From positions 186,001-250,000 of the forward strand of contig JAUILZ010000002.1 in the NCBI GenBank assembly GCA_030432755.1: a stretch of DNA of 64,000 nt, read 5' to 3'. Positions within the stretch are counted from its first letter, which is position 1. Each line of letters opens with the position of its first letter. Below the pieces are notes generated by a model. That model made no database searches, was not told the DNA's origin, and saw nothing but the letters and a program-made list of their open reading frames with translations. The position numbers and the translations under genes are program-made. Source of the stretch: Gammaproteobacteria bacterium. GTDB taxonomy: Bacteria > Pseudomonadota > Gammaproteobacteria > Arenicellales > Poriferihabitantaceae. Positions 50,616-62,269 of the stretch are shown one piece after another.

Positions 50616-50697
50616 GGCGATGAATCCTGTGATCCTTGATGGCTTGGGAGAAAGGATGGGCTAACATTCGGCGTTTGCCAACCAACTGTCAACTGCC

Positions 50698-50982
50698 GTG
50701 TACGTCATCAGCGTTGAATTTGTCGCCGTAGCCGCGCATCGTGAATCATTGCGCGCGGCCCTCCTGGAACAGGCCCGTAACTCCCTGGAAAGAGAAGCGG
50801 ACTGCCATACCTTTCACGTCTGCGCCGGCGAGAACGATCCGGACCGGTTCTTTCTCTACGAGGAATACACCGACCGGGCCGCCTTCGAGGCGCATCTGGA
50901 GTCAGAACACTTCATCGCGTTCAACGCACGCACCGCTGAATGGGTGGCATCAAGGCAGGTGGACGGCTGGGAGCGTCTATGA
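50698..50982 (+). CDS. Antibiotic-biosynthesis-monooxygenase (ABM/YgiN-like) domain protein
   Basis: 94 residues from GTG at 50698. The dimeric ferredoxin-like ABM fold is seen in VEFVAVAAHRESLRAALLEQ, FHVCAGENDPDRFFLYEEYT and FEAHLESEHFIAFNART. These include quinol monooxygenases and the AI-2-processing LsrG. Its last bases overlap the next gene as ATGA, so it probably acts with the isomerase-hydrolase fusion. Confidence 0.85.
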   Translation: MYVISVEFVAVAAHRESLRAALLEQARNSLEREADCHTFHVCAGENDPDRFFLYEEYTDRAAFEAHLESEHFIAFNARTAEWVASRQVDGWERL

Positions 50983-52655
50983 GTACGCTGCGCTTTTCCG
51001 CCAACCTGGGATTCCTCTGGAAGGACCGGCCACTACCCGCGCGTATCGAGGCCGCGGCGGCGGCGGGATTCCACGCGGTGGAATGCCATCAACCGTACGA
51101 CACGGATCCGGCCGAGATACGGGCCGTACTTGGCGCCACCGGTCTCGCGATGCTGTCTCTCAACACCCCGGCGGGTGATCCCGAGGCGGGCGGCTTCGGT
51201 CTTGCCGCGGTGCCCGGGTGGGAGGCGGAATGCCGCGCGGGCGTGTGCGAGTCGGTGGACTACGCCAATGCCATCGGCGCGCGCAACGTGCATGTCATGG
51301 CGGGCGTCTGCGAGGAGGGCCGGGTGGCGCTGCACCAGATGTACGACAACCTGGCCTGGGCCGCGGAGGTGGCGAAGGCCGCCAGTGTCGGCATCCTCAT
51401 CGAGCCGATCAACCGCACCGACCGGCCGGGATATGCGCTCTACCGGGTCTCCCAGGCCATCGACCTGATCCATCGCCTGGAAACCCAGGAGGGCGTCGAC
51501 AACGTACGCATCCTGTTCGACTGCTACCACGCGCAGATGACGGAGGGGAACCTGCTCGCCCGGATCACGGAGGCCCTGCCCTGGCTGGGCCACATGCAGG
51601 TGGCGTCGGTCCCCGGGCGGCACGAACCCGTGGACTGCGAGATCGACTATGACTGGCTGTTCCGCCACATCGCGGATCTCGGCTACGACGGCTGGATCGG
51701 CGCGGAATACAATCCGCGCGGGGAGCCAGAAGACAGCTTCGACTGGTATATGCCCTGGAAACCGGCGACTGCGCCGGCCCCGCTAGCGTCACCCCTGCTC
51801 TACCGCCACTTCGATCGCACCGCGCTGGACGCGGAATACAACAACCGCGAGAAGGTGGCGGATTTCCCGGAATGGCTCGAACGCTGCCAACGCCGCAGCG
51901 CAGAGTCCCGCGAGGCATTCGCCGGTAACCTCGACATCGCCTTCGGCCCCTCGGGCGCGGAGACTCTCGATATTTTCTACAGCGGCCGCCAGGGCAAACC
52001 GGGCGACGCGATGCCGATCCACGTGTTCCTCCACGGCGGTTACTGGCAAGCCCTGTCCAAGGACGAGTTCAGCTACGTGGCGAACGCCACCCGCGGTACG
52101 GACGCGCTTTGCGTCGTGGTGAACTACGCACTCGTTCCCGACGTGACCATGGACGGGCTGGTGGACCAGTGCCGCCGCGCCCTCGCCTGGCTCTGGCATC
52201 ACGCGGCGGAGTACGGCGGTGACCCGACCCGCATCACCGTGAGCGGTCATTCCGCGGGTGGCCACCTCGTTGCGATGCTCGCCGCCACCGACTGGCCGGC
52301 GGTGGATCCCGACTGCCCCACCGGCCTGGTCCGACATGGCCTGTCCATCAGCGGGCTCTTGGATCTCGAACCGATCCGCCTCTGCTACCTCAACGACGTC
52401 CTTGGAATGGACGCGGAAACCGCGCGGCGCCTGAGCCCGGTGACCCTCGCCAATCGTGGCGGCACCACGCTGCACTGCGTCTTCGGCGAGCTCGAAGGCG
52501 AGGAGTACCGACGCCAGAGCGAATCCCTCGCCGCGCGCTGGGACCTTGCCACCGCAGAGTCATTGGAGGGGCACGACCACTTCAGTATCGCTTCGCTGCT
52601 GGACGATCCGGAGAGCGCGCTTTCCGGAATGCTGCGCGGGATGCTCGCGCGCTGA
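50979..52655 (+). CDS. Fusion of hydroxypyruvate isomerase-like and formamidase-like alpha/beta-hydrolase domains
   Basis: 558 residues in one frame. Residues 1-~265 are a TIM-barrel of the hydroxypyruvate isomerase (Hyi/OtnI) family: LRFSANLGFLWKDRPLPARI, LIEPINRTDRPGYALYRVSQ with a catalytic Glu, and GAEYNPRGE. Residues ~275-558 are an alpha/beta-hydrolase like kynurenine formamidase: oxyanion motif HGGYWQALSKDEF (about 351), nucleophile elbow GHSAGGHL (about 421) and late EGHDHFSIA histidine. A joint acting on an open-chain sugar acid or formamide is likely, but the substrate is unknown. Translation is coupled to the ABM gene. Confidence 0.85.
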   Translation: MSTLRFSANLGFLWKDRPLPARIEAAAAAGFHAVECHQPYDTDPAEIRAVLGATGLAMLSLNTPAGDPEAGGFGLAAVPGWEAECRAGVCESVDYANAIGARNVHVMAGVCEEGRVALHQMYDNLAWAAEVAKAASVGILIEPINRTDRPGYALYRVSQAIDLIHRLETQEGVDNVRILFDCYHAQMTEGNLLARITEALPWLGHMQVASVPGRHEPVDCEIDYDWLFRHIADLGYDGWIGAEYNPRGEPEDSFDWYMPWKPATAPAPLASPLLYRHFDRTALDAEYNNREKVADFPEWLERCQRRSAESREAFAGNLDIAFGPSGAETLDIFYSGRQGKPGDAMPIHVFLHGGYWQALSKDEFSYVANATRGTDALCVVVNYALVPDVTMDGLVDQCRRALAWLWHHAAEYGGDPTRITVSGHSAGGHLVAMLAATDWPAVDPDCPTGLVRHGLSISGLLDLEPIRLCYLNDVLGMDAETARRLSPVTLANRGGTTLHCVFGELEGEEYRRQSESLAARWDLATAESLEGHDHFSIASLLDDPESALSGMLRGMLAR

Positions 52656-52694
52656 CTGCCACATTGCGCTTCTATTCCGGCTTACCTCATCGAA

Positions 52695-52739
52695 GCGTCA
52701 CCGTCGTGTAACCCAACTGTAACCCTGCCTCCCTAGATT
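52695..52739 (+). promoter_or_regulatory. PhoB-type box and -10 upstream of the 5'-nucleotidase gene
   Basis: Three 7-mers repeat with an 11-base period: GCGTCAC (52695), GTGTAAC (52706), CTGTAAC (52717), each followed by four spacer bases, as in Pho boxes. TAGATT (52734-52739, four of six bases of TATAAT) follows 10 bases after the last repeat, the usual spacing of a PhoB-activated promoter. Confidence 0.65.
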
Positions 52740-52799
52740 GACCGGCTGGCGGACCTGCTCCCGCTCCGGCCGGAAGCGCGATCGCCACCAACTCCCCCT

Positions 52800-52820
52800 G
52801 ATCCCGATAGCACCGGGATC
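52800..52820 (+). other. Leader hairpin of the 5'-nucleotidase gene
   Basis: GATCCCG (52800-52806) and CGGGATC (52814-52820) form a perfect 7-bp stem with a 7-base loop, ending 12 bases before the GGAGG ribosome site at 52833. It may shape translation. Confidence 0.4.
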
Positions 52821-52843
52821 CAACCGAACAACGGAGGTTGATC

Positions 52844-55204
<2,361 letters not shown>

Positions 55205-55243
55205 GAACCGGCCTCAAAATGGCCTGCGCCTGGTGATCCCTCG

Positions 55244-56098
55244 TCAGACGCCGTGACTGCGTGAATAGGAATTCGGCCGCGCCGGTTGCCAGCCTTCGAG
55301 GCTGCCCGGCGCGGGCCGGAACACCTCCACCCGGAGCGGATAGCAGGGAGTGCTGTCGTCGGAATGGCTACTGCCGCAGTCGCCGCCCGGGCAGGCGGAG
55401 AGGCCGCCGATGAGGTCCATCTCGGCGAAGAACTCGATGTAGTCGCCGGGGCGTACCGGGCTCGCCTTCATGAAGTACTGGTGGGTGTCGAGGGTGAAGC
55501 CGGTGCACATGAACACGTTCATCACGTCGTGCACGTGGGGTTCCGCTTCCGCCAGGGACAGACCGGCCCCCGCCGCCAGCGCGCGGGTCAGGTTGGAATG
55601 GCAGCAGTGGTGGTACTCCTCGCCTTTCAGCAGGCAGTTGGTATAGGGATCGCAGCGCGTGCCGATGACGTCGTGGACGCCGCCACCGTCAGCGTCCCAG
55701 CCGTACCAGTCCAGGGTATCCGCCGTAATCGTAGCCATGGGGCGCAGTCCCGGCAGGTTGCTCCAGAGGCGATCGCCGATGCCGACGTGGGTGGCATGGA
55801 GCTGGCGCGTCTTGCCGCTGAAAAAACGCTCCGTGAGATCGTGGGCGTTCCACAGGTTGAGGTCGCCCACCTGGGGACCATCAACGCTGGTGATGCGAAA
55901 GAAATGCCCCGCCGGAACGTCGAAGGTGCGTCCGTCCCGCGGCGGCACCATTACGCCGTCGACCGGTTCCGCGCCGGCACGCGCGCTCGCATAGAGCGCC
56001 AGGTCCACCGGCGGTAGCTGCTCCACCGCGTAGGCGACCAGGGGTTTCGCCGCGCGGCGGGCAGCGGCATCGGCGGGCTCTCGGGATGGATCTGTCAT
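55244..56098 (-). CDS. DUF1989 family protein
   Basis: About 284 residues from ATG 56098 ([10 protein letters not shown]). The DUF1989 core is clear: [37 protein letters not shown], and the Cys/His stretch [16 protein letters not shown], with a later [20 protein letters not shown]. Members are linked to urea carboxylase or glycine-type metabolism and are likely metal-binding. Function here is unknown. It converges with the nucleotidase gene and diverges from hpt. Confidence 0.85.
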   Translation of the reverse strand: MTDPSREPADAAARRAAKPLVAYAVEQLPPVDLALYASARAGAEPVDGVMVPPRDGRTFDVPAGHFFRITSVDGPQVGDLNLWNAHDLTERFFSGKTRQLHATHVGIGDRLWSNLPGLRPMATITADTLDWYGWDADGGGVHDVIGTRCDPYTNCLLKGEEYHHCCHSNLTRALAAGAGLSLAEAEPHVHDVMNVFMCTGFTLDTHQYFMKASPVRPGDYIEFFAEMDLIGGLSACPGGDCGSSHSDDSTPCYPLRVEVFRPAPGSLEGWQPARPNSYSRSHGV

Positions 56099-56172
56099 GG
56101 CGGGGTCAGGCGCAGGTTGGCGAACTGGTTTACGATAGCAGGCATTCGCCCAGGCCCTCAATATCGCGCGCA

Positions 56173-56775
56173 ATGACACGCCACGACGACTACGCCATCG
56201 ACGACCTGATCACGGCCAAGGCCATCGCCGCCCGGGTGGAGGCCATGGCCGGGGAGATCGCCGATTTCTTCCATGACACAGAGCAGCTGGTGGTGATCGG
56301 TCTCCTCCGCGGCTCGTTCATGTTCATCGCCGATCTCGTGCGCGAACTTGACCTGCCGGTGGAGGTGGACTTCATGGAAACCTCCTCCTACGCAGACGGC
56401 ATGGAGACCTCACGCGAGGTGCGCATCATGAAGGACCTGCGCGGCGAGATCGCCGGCCGCGACGTGCTCGTGGTGGAGGACATCGTCGATACCGGGCATA
56501 CCCTGAAGCACGTGCTCAACCTGCTCGAGAGCCGCCATCCCGCGCGCATGCTGGTCTGCGCGCTGCTCGACAAGCCCTCGCGGCGCGAGGTGGAGGTGGA
56601 AGCGGATATCGTCGGCTTCGAGATCCCGGACCGGTTCGTCGTGGGTTACGGCATCGACTACGCCCAGCGCAATCGCAACCTGCCCTTTATCGGCGCGGTA
56701 CGCTTCCTCGAGGCCGACGAAGACCCCGCCACATCCACTCAGGACAACGCCAGACGCACCGCCTCTTCGGCGTGA
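56173..56775 (+). CDS. hpt: Hypoxanthine phosphoribosyltransferase
   Basis: About 200 residues. It salvages hypoxanthine to IMP with phosphoribosyl pyrophosphate. The PRPP loop is [19 protein letters not shown], preceded by [20 protein letters not shown] and [15 protein letters not shown]; the C-terminal [20 protein letters not shown] is typical. The ATG at 56173 is the natural start. The last 37 bases overlap the converging racemase gene. Confidence 0.92.
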   Translation: MTRHDDYAIDDLITAKAIAARVEAMAGEIADFFHDTEQLVVIGLLRGSFMFIADLVRELDLPVEVDFMETSSYADGMETSREVRIMKDLRGEIAGRDVLVVEDIVDTGHTLKHVLNLLESRHPARMLVCALLDKPSRREVEVEADIVGFEIPDRFVVGYGIDYAQRNRNLPFIGAVRFLEADEDPATSTQDNARRTASSA

Positions 56776-57428
56776 ATGGCGGTGGTGTCGAAGAGCGGCA
56801 CGTCTGTATGGCTGTCATCCACCAGCAGCGTGATCTCGGTGCAACCCTCGATCACGCCGCCGGCGCCGCGCGCGACCAGGTCATCGATGATGCGCAGGTA
56901 TTCCGCGCGGGAACTGTCCAGCACCTGGCCAAGACATAGCTCCTCGTAGATCACCCGGTGGATGATGGCGCGATCATCCGCGCCCGGCACCAGCACGTTG
57001 AGCCCGCGACATTCCAGGCGGCCGCGGTAAAAATCCTGCTCCATGGTATACGCGGTGCCGAGGAGGCCGATGGTGTCCATGCCACTGGCAAGGATACGGT
57101 CCGCGGTGGCGTCGGCGAGATGCAGCAGCGGTATCGACACCGCGGTGGCCACCTGGTCCGCCACCCGGTGCATGGTGTTGGTGCAGATGAGGAGAAAGTC
57201 GGCTCCCACGGCCTCGGTGGCGCGCCCCGCCTGCGCGAGCAACTCGCCAGCGCTGTCCCAATCGCCCGAGTGCTGCAGCGCCTCGATCTCCGCGAAGTCG
57301 ACGCTGGCGAGCGCGATCTTCGCCGAGTGCAGGCCGCCCAGTTTCTCCCGCACGCCCTCGTTGATCCAGCGATAGTAGAGCGCCGTGCTTTCCCAGCTCA
57401 TGCCGCCGATGAGGCCGATGGTCTTCAC
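56739..57428 (-). CDS. Aspartate/glutamate racemase-family protein
   Basis: 229 residues. The family's first catalytic Cys motif is [14 protein letters not shown] (about residue 82) and the second is [16 protein letters not shown] (about 195). The opening [20 protein letters not shown] is exact for the Asp/Glu racemase (YgeA-like) branch. It probably interconverts L- and D-aspartate or a related amino acid; the exact substrate is uncertain. Its end overlaps the hpt gene by 37 bases on the other strand, and it starts seven bases after the next unknown gene ends. Confidence 0.9.
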   Translation of the reverse strand: MKTIGLIGGMSWESTALYYRWINEGVREKLGGLHSAKIALASVDFAEIEALQHSGDWDSAGELLAQAGRATEAVGADFLLICTNTMHRVADQVATAVSIPLLHLADATADRILASGMDTIGLLGTAYTMEQDFYRGRLECRGLNVLVPGADDRAIIHRVIYEELCLGQVLDSSRAEYLRIIDDLVARGAGGVIEGCTEITLLVDDSHTDVPLFDTTAIHAEEAVRLALS

Positions 57429-57435
57429 TGGCTCT

Positions 57436-58380
57436 CTAGAGCGGATACTGGTAGTGAAAGACCCTAGTTTCCCGGGTGCTGGTCATTACCTGGCCGCCAT
57501 CGGGATCGGGAACCGGCAGGTCCATGCGGCGACTGGCGGTTTCGCCGTGGACGAGCATGGTGAGCGGGTCGATCAGGCGGCTGACCTGGCCCGAGATGCG
57601 CGCGCCGACGTCCGCCGAGGCATCCTCTCCGCCATCCGACCCGGGGATACCGAGATCCTCCAGCATTTCCCCGGTCCTGGGCGCCCAATCGCCCGCGGCG
57701 CTGTCGAACACCTGGCGAATGCGCAGGCATTCGCCGATGCCACAAGGTTCCACGCCCGATATCTCGGTGATGATGTCGTAGCGAATCTCCTCGCCGTCTG
57801 GCAGCACGAATGGCACCTCGGCGCGAAAGCGGTCGCCGATGTTCACACTGATCCCGACGAAGTCGCCGATGCGGCTGTTCCAGTCCGCGGCCTCGCGCCG
57901 CCGGAGCGCGTCGGTGTCGAGCACAGGCAAAAGGGCCTCCATCACCTCCGGCGACACCCTGGCGGCGAGATTGTCGACAAAGGTGTCATAGCCCTCTACC
58001 GCCTGTAACCTGCCGGCTTGATCGAGGCGAATGGTCACGGGGATACTAGACACCAGTTCCAGCACCGGGTTTTTCACCGGCTCACCGTCACGGCGACTGA
58101 CCATGCTTGTCGGCCGGGAGTGGATAGCCCAGCCATCGTCCGTGGCGGCGATGCGAATCTCGGCCATGAGTTCCGATTCGTCTACCCGCACCGGCTCGCC
58201 TGGAACGTGGCGCTCGCGGGTGATGGCGACCACGCGGTTGAACTGCGCACCGTCCGTGGGGGCGAAGGTAAATGTGATAGCGCGATGCCGGTCCGCCACG
58301 GCCGCGGATGTGCTCGCGATCCAGAGCAGGGCCGCGAGGCACCCGTAGAGCATGTGCTGAATTGTCCGGGCTGCATCCAT
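57436..58380 (-). CDS. Secreted protein of unknown function
   Basis: 314 residues with a signal peptide (LYGCLAALLWIASTSAAVAD). The mature part is beta-rich without known motif: GAQFNRVVAITRERHVPG, IPVTIRLDQAGRLQAVEGYD and a Cys pair at EPCGIGECLRIRQ. Lipid- or sugar-binding is possible. A TATACT on the minus strand at 58461-58466 is a likely -10, ~80 bases upstream. The next same-strand gene follows seven bases later, so an operon with the racemase is plausible. Confidence 0.75.
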   Translation of the reverse strand: MDAARTIQHMLYGCLAALLWIASTSAAVADRHRAITFTFAPTDGAQFNRVVAITRERHVPGEPVRVDESELMAEIRIAATDDGWAIHSRPTSMVSRRDGEPVKNPVLELVSSIPVTIRLDQAGRLQAVEGYDTFVDNLAARVSPEVMEALLPVLDTDALRRREAADWNSRIGDFVGISVNIGDRFRAEVPFVLPDGEEIRYDIITEISGVEPCGIGECLRIRQVFDSAAGDWAPRTGEMLEDLGIPGSDGGEDASADVGARISGQVSRLIDPLTMLVHGETASRRMDLPVPDPDGGQVMTSTRETRVFHYQYPL

Positions 58381-58498
58381 GTCTCTGCGTTTGTGTTGCG
58401 CCGCGCATGTGACATCCGAAGAATCAGGACGCCCCTCCGTGCCGGTTCACGCGCGGGAACAGTATAGCCCATTGCCGGCGGGCCGCCGTGATGCCACC

Positions 58499-59362
58499 TT
58501 AGCGGTAACGCGCCTCCATGTCATAGTAGTCGTCGAAGCCGACGATACGGCGCAGTTCGGGAAACTCCAGCAACCGGTCGGGGTGATCACCCGCCTTCAT
58601 CGCTTCCAGCGCCTCCTCCATGGCCCGCATCGCGCTGCTCAGCAACGTCAGCGGATACGCGGCGATGGAGAAACCGATCTCCGCGAGCGTGGCGTGATCG
58701 AGCAACGGGGTATCGCCGCCCTCCACCAGGTTCGCCATCTTCGGCCCGGGAAGCTCGTCACAGACCCGGCGCATCTCGGCCTCGTCGTGCGGCGCCTCGA
58801 CGAACAGGATGTCGGCGCCGAGTTCGGCGAAGCGCGCGGCGCGCGCGATGGCCTCGTCTAGGCCATGGTCGTGACGCGCGTCGGTGCGCGCAAGAATCAG
58901 GATGTCACGGCCCTCGTTGCGCGCGTCCACCGCGGCGCGGATGCGGCGCTCGGCCTCTTCGCGGTCCACCACCGCCTTTCCGCGGGTATGGCCGCAACGC
59001 TTGGGCGCGACCTGGTCCTCGATCATCACCGCGGCGAAGCCGGCGTCGGCATAGCCCTTGACGGTGCGGCGCACGTTCACCGGGTTGCCATAGCCGGTGT
59101 CGCCGTCGCCGATCACGGGGATGCCGGCGGCGTCGCAGACATAGCGCCCCTGGTCCACCATCTCGCCGTAGGAAATGAGGCCGGTGTCGGGCTGGCCCAG
59201 GCGCGCCGCCGCCACCGCGAATCCGCTCATGAAGGTCAGCGGAAAGCCGGACTGGCCGATCATCTTGGCCGACAGGCCGTCGAAGCAGCAGGGCATGACC
59301 AGCAGCTCATCACCGGCAAGAAGCTGGCGCAGGCGGTCGGCGGCGGGATTGGCAAGGGGCAT
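58499..59362 (-). CDS. Isocitrate lyase/PEP mutase-family enzyme
   Basis: 287 residues. Motifs are MPCCFDGLSAKMIGQSGFPL, VIGDGDTGYGNPVNVRRTVK (metal-binding Asp), IEDQVAPKRCGHTRGKAVVD with the catalytic-loop Cys, and ARTDARHDHGLDEAIARAAR. This matches oxaloacetate decarboxylase or methylisocitrate/dimethylmalate lyase members; the K-R-C-G-H loop suggests C-C bond lyase activity. It directly precedes, on the same strand, the end of the TRAP operon (13 bases), so it likely acts on the imported organic acid. Confidence 0.88.
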   Translation of the reverse strand: MPLANPAADRLRQLLAGDELLVMPCCFDGLSAKMIGQSGFPLTFMSGFAVAAARLGQPDTGLISYGEMVDQGRYVCDAAGIPVIGDGDTGYGNPVNVRRTVKGYADAGFAAVMIEDQVAPKRCGHTRGKAVVDREEAERRIRAAVDARNEGRDILILARTDARHDHGLDEAIARAARFAELGADILFVEAPHDEAEMRRVCDELPGPKMANLVEGGDTPLLDHATLAEIGFSIAAYPLTLLSSAMRAMEEALEAMKAGDHPDRLLEFPELRRIVGFDDYYDMEARYR

Positions 59363-59375
59363 TTGAAACGTGTCT

Positions 59376-60650
59376 CTAGAGTTTGAACGGCAGGTACAGC
59401 ACCAGGTCGGGCCAGATATAACAGGCCGCCACGGTGACCAGCATCAGCATCAGGAAAGGCCACACCCCGGATGCGACTTCGCCCATGCGGGCGTTCGCCA
59501 CCGCCTGTATCACGTAGAGGTTGAGCCCGATGGGCGGGGTGATGAGCGCGCATTCGATCATGATGACGAAGAACACGCCGAACCAGATCGGGTCCACGCC
59601 GATGGGCAGCAATGCCGGCGCCAGCACCGGCACCATGATCAGCATCATGCTGAGGGCCTCGAGGAACAGGCCCATGATCACCAGTACGCCACAGATCACG
59701 AGGATGAACATCCAGGGCTCGGTGAAGCTCTGGGTGATGAGGGTGGCGATGTCCTGGGGAATGCGATAGAGCGTGATCGCCTTGCCGAACACCTTGGCAC
59801 CGGCGACGATCAACAGGATGGTCACGGTGGTCACCATGGATTCCACCACCGCTTCCTTCAGCCCGCTCCAGGTCAGCGTGCGCAGCAGCGGGCCGGTGAT
59901 CAGGAGGGCGGCGAGGAAACCGACGGCCGCGGCCTCGGTGGGGGTGAACACGCCGAAGTAGATGCCGGTGATCACGATCAGCGCCAGCGCCACCGACGGG
60001 GTCGCGCGCAGTGCCGTCTTCCAGCGCGTCTCCCAGCTCGCCTTCTCGCTGCGGCCGTAGCCGCTCGAGAACAGCGCGTGCAGCACCGCGAAGGCGATGA
60101 ACAGCGCGACCAGCATGATGCCGGGGCCGATACCGGCGAGGAACAGCTTGATCACCGATTCCTCGGTGATGAAGCCATAGACGATCATCGGGATCGACGG
60201 CGGGATCAGGATGCCCAGGGTGCCTCCCGCGGCGAGCAGGCCGAGCACCATGTTTCGCGGATAGCCGTGGCGGATCATCTCCGGTATCGCCACCGTGCCG
60301 ATGGTGGCGGCGGTGGCCACGGAACTGCCGGAAATCGCGGCGAAGATGGCGCAGGACAGGATGGTCGCCACCGCGAGTCCACCGGGGAAATGTCCCACCC
60401 AGGCCTGCACCGCGCTGAACAGGTCCTGCCCGACCCCGCCCTTCAGCAGGATGTTGGACATGAGGATGAACAGCGGCACCGCCAGCAGGACGAAGTTGTC
60501 GATGGTGCTGAGGTAGCCCTGGGGCACCATGAGCGGCGAGAGGTCGCCGAGTAGCAGCAGGATCGCGCCTAGTCCGCCGAGGGCGAACGCCACCGGCACG
60601 CCCATCGCGAGCAGGCCGAACAGCGCCAGCAGGATGAGTACCGTGGTCAT
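59376..60650 (-). CDS. TRAP transporter large permease (DctM)
   Basis: 424-residue membrane protein with about twelve spans. ATG 60650 (MTTVLILLALFGLLAMGVPV) overlaps the DctQ stop by four bases; a longer reading is out of line with DctQ. Typical DctM segments are VLLAVPLFILMSNILLKGGV, AAISGSSVATAATIGTVAIP and GILIPPSIPMIVYG. It moves the acid brought by DctP using a Na gradient. Confidence 0.93.
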   Translation of the reverse strand: MTTVLILLALFGLLAMGVPVAFALGGLGAILLLLGDLSPLMVPQGYLSTIDNFVLLAVPLFILMSNILLKGGVGQDLFSAVQAWVGHFPGGLAVATILSCAIFAAISGSSVATAATIGTVAIPEMIRHGYPRNMVLGLLAAGGTLGILIPPSIPMIVYGFITEESVIKLFLAGIGPGIMLVALFIAFAVLHALFSSGYGRSEKASWETRWKTALRATPSVALALIVITGIYFGVFTPTEAAAVGFLAALLITGPLLRTLTWSGLKEAVVESMVTTVTILLIVAGAKVFGKAITLYRIPQDIATLITQSFTEPWMFILVICGVLVIMGLFLEALSMMLIMVPVLAPALLPIGVDPIWFGVFFVIMIECALITPPIGLNLYVIQAVANARMGEVASGVWPFLMLMLVTVAACYIWPDLVLYLPFKL

Positions 60651-61126
60651 GCCGGCGGCGCGCGCAGCGTGCGCGCCATTTCCACCAGCGCCTGCAGGAA
60701 CAGTATGCCGAAACCCAGCGGGATCACGATCTCGATCCACCAGTTGGGGATGTTGAGCATGGTGCCGGTGGAACGGCCGCGCTCGAAGGAATCGTAGAAG
60801 ATGCTGAAGCCGTACCAGACCACCAGCAGGCAGAGAAGGGCGATAAATACCAGCGAGAACATCCGCAGCCAGCGCTTGCCGGCCTCGGGGATGAACGGGT
60901 CCAGCGCGCTGATGCGGATGTGCTGGTCACGCTTGAGCGCGCGTGCCATGGCGATGAAGGTGCCCCACAACAGCAGCAGCTGGGAGATCTCCGCGGCCCA
61001 GATGGTGGGCGCGTTGAACAGGTAGCGCGCGCCCACCTCGTAGCTGATGAGAAGGCCGGTGAGAAAGAACATCCAGCCCGCCAGCAGGCCGAGCCATTCG
61101 CTCAACTGGTCGACCAGTCGCGTCAT
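60647..61126 (-). CDS. TRAP transporter small permease (DctQ)
   Basis: 159 residues, four spans. Opening WLGLLAGWMFFLTGLLISYE, then VGARYLFNAPTIWAAEISQL, a hallmark of DctQ, and a later ALKRDQHIRI stretch. It links DctP and DctM. It overlaps dctM by four bases. Confidence 0.92.
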   Translation of the reverse strand: MTRLVDQLSEWLGLLAGWMFFLTGLLISYEVGARYLFNAPTIWAAEISQLLLLWGTFIAMARALKRDQHIRISALDPFIPEAGKRWLRMFSLVFIALLCLLVVWYGFSIFYDSFERGRSTGTMLNIPNWWIEIVIPLGFGILFLQALVEMARTLRAPPA

Positions 61127-61160
61127 CGCGGTTCAGGTTTGGATTGGTCGGGCGCGGAGA

Positions 61161-61190
61161 TGACCGGGAATCGCAAGCAATTCCCGGTCA
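61161..61190 (-). other. Perfect stem-loop between dctP and dctQ
   Basis: TGACCGGGAAT (61161-61171) and ATTCCCGGTCA (61180-61190) form a perfect 11-bp stem with an 8-base loop, in the 79-base gap between the binding-protein gene and dctQ. There is no T-run. Its position mirrors the hairpins after tctC and the ABC binding protein. Confidence 0.6.
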
Positions 61191-61205
61191 ACGCGACGCA
61201 ACGGA

Positions 61206-62198
61206 TCAGAGCGCCTGGGCGGCCTCCAGCAGTTGCGCGCCGAGGTCGCCAGCCGCCTCGCGATAACTTTCGAGAACCGGCGCGGCGCCGGCCTTCCAGG
61301 CCTCGAGTTCTTCCGCCGTCGGGGTATAGATCGTCATGCCGTTCTCCTCGGCCGCGGCATAGGCCTCGGCCTCGATCCCGGTCATGGCGTCACGCACGGA
61401 GGCATCGGCCATGTCCGCGGCGGCGGTGATGATCGCCTTGTGGTCGTCCGGCAGCGACTGCCAGAAGGCCTCGTTGATGACGACGATGAACTCGATGTCG
61501 GCGTGGTTGGTCACCGTGATGGTGTCCATGACCTCCCACAGGGAACGGCTCTTGACGCCGGACACGCCGGTCATGCCGATGTCCACGGTGCCGCGCTGGT
61601 AGGCGAGGTACTGCTCGGAGCCTGAGATCAGGGTCGGGGAACCGCCCACTGCCTCGACGAACTCACCCAGGGTCTTGCCGAACACCCGCACCTTCTTGCC
61701 CTCGACGTCCGCCGGCGTATTCAGCGCGCCGCCCTTGGACAGCATGATGGCGCCGCCATAGGCCTGCCACCACAGCACGCGGGAGCCGGTATCCATGATC
61801 GCTTCGTCGATGGGGCCACGGATGGCGCTGCCCTTGGCAGTAGCGGCGCGGACCTTTTCCTCGGAATTGAACAGGAAGGGCTGGTAGAAGATGTCCACCG
61901 CGGGGATGTCGCCGACATAGCGGGTGAGCGAGGCGACGCCCATCTCGATGGCGCCGGAGCCCACCGCCTGGGGCACGTCCTTGTCCTTGTAGAGCTGGGC
62001 GGAGTCGTAGATCTGCACCTCGATGGCGCCATTGGAATTCTTCTCCACCTCCTCCTTGAACAGCACCAGGTTCTGACCCAGGTGGCTCTTGAGTGGCAAT
62101 TGCAGCGAAATGCGAAGGGTGGTGTCGGCGGCCTGGGAGGCGGCCGGTGCGGCCATGAGCGCGGCGAGTGCGGCCGCGGCGGCGATCTTCTTGAGCAT
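61206..62198 (-). CDS. TRAP transporter solute-binding protein (DctP)
   Basis: 330 residues. The signal peptide ends ASQAADTTLR. Family marks are LKSHLGQNLVLFKEEVEKNS, IEVQIYDSAQLYKDKDVPQA and the arginine-bearing KKVRVFGKTLGEFVEAVGG. TRAP DctP proteins bind dicarboxylates, sialic acid, ectoine and other acids; the ligand here is unknown. The enzyme of the isocitrate-lyase type at the end of the cluster suggests a branched or C4-C7 organic acid. Confidence 0.92.
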   Translation of the reverse strand: MLKKIAAAAALAALMAAPAASQAADTTLRISLQLPLKSHLGQNLVLFKEEVEKNSNGAIEVQIYDSAQLYKDKDVPQAVGSGAIEMGVASLTRYVGDIPAVDIFYQPFLFNSEEKVRAATAKGSAIRGPIDEAIMDTGSRVLWWQAYGGAIMLSKGGALNTPADVEGKKVRVFGKTLGEFVEAVGGSPTLISGSEQYLAYQRGTVDIGMTGVSGVKSRSLWEVMDTITVTNHADIEFIVVINEAFWQSLPDDHKAIITAAADMADASVRDAMTGIEAEAYAAAEENGMTIYTPTAEELEAWKAGAAPVLESYREAAGDLGAQLLEAAQAL

Positions 62199-62269
62199 CG
62201 TTTTTCCTCGGTATAGGTATGGTGGTTATGTCGTAGAACCGGAAATTTTCGGTGCTCTACCCGGACCTG

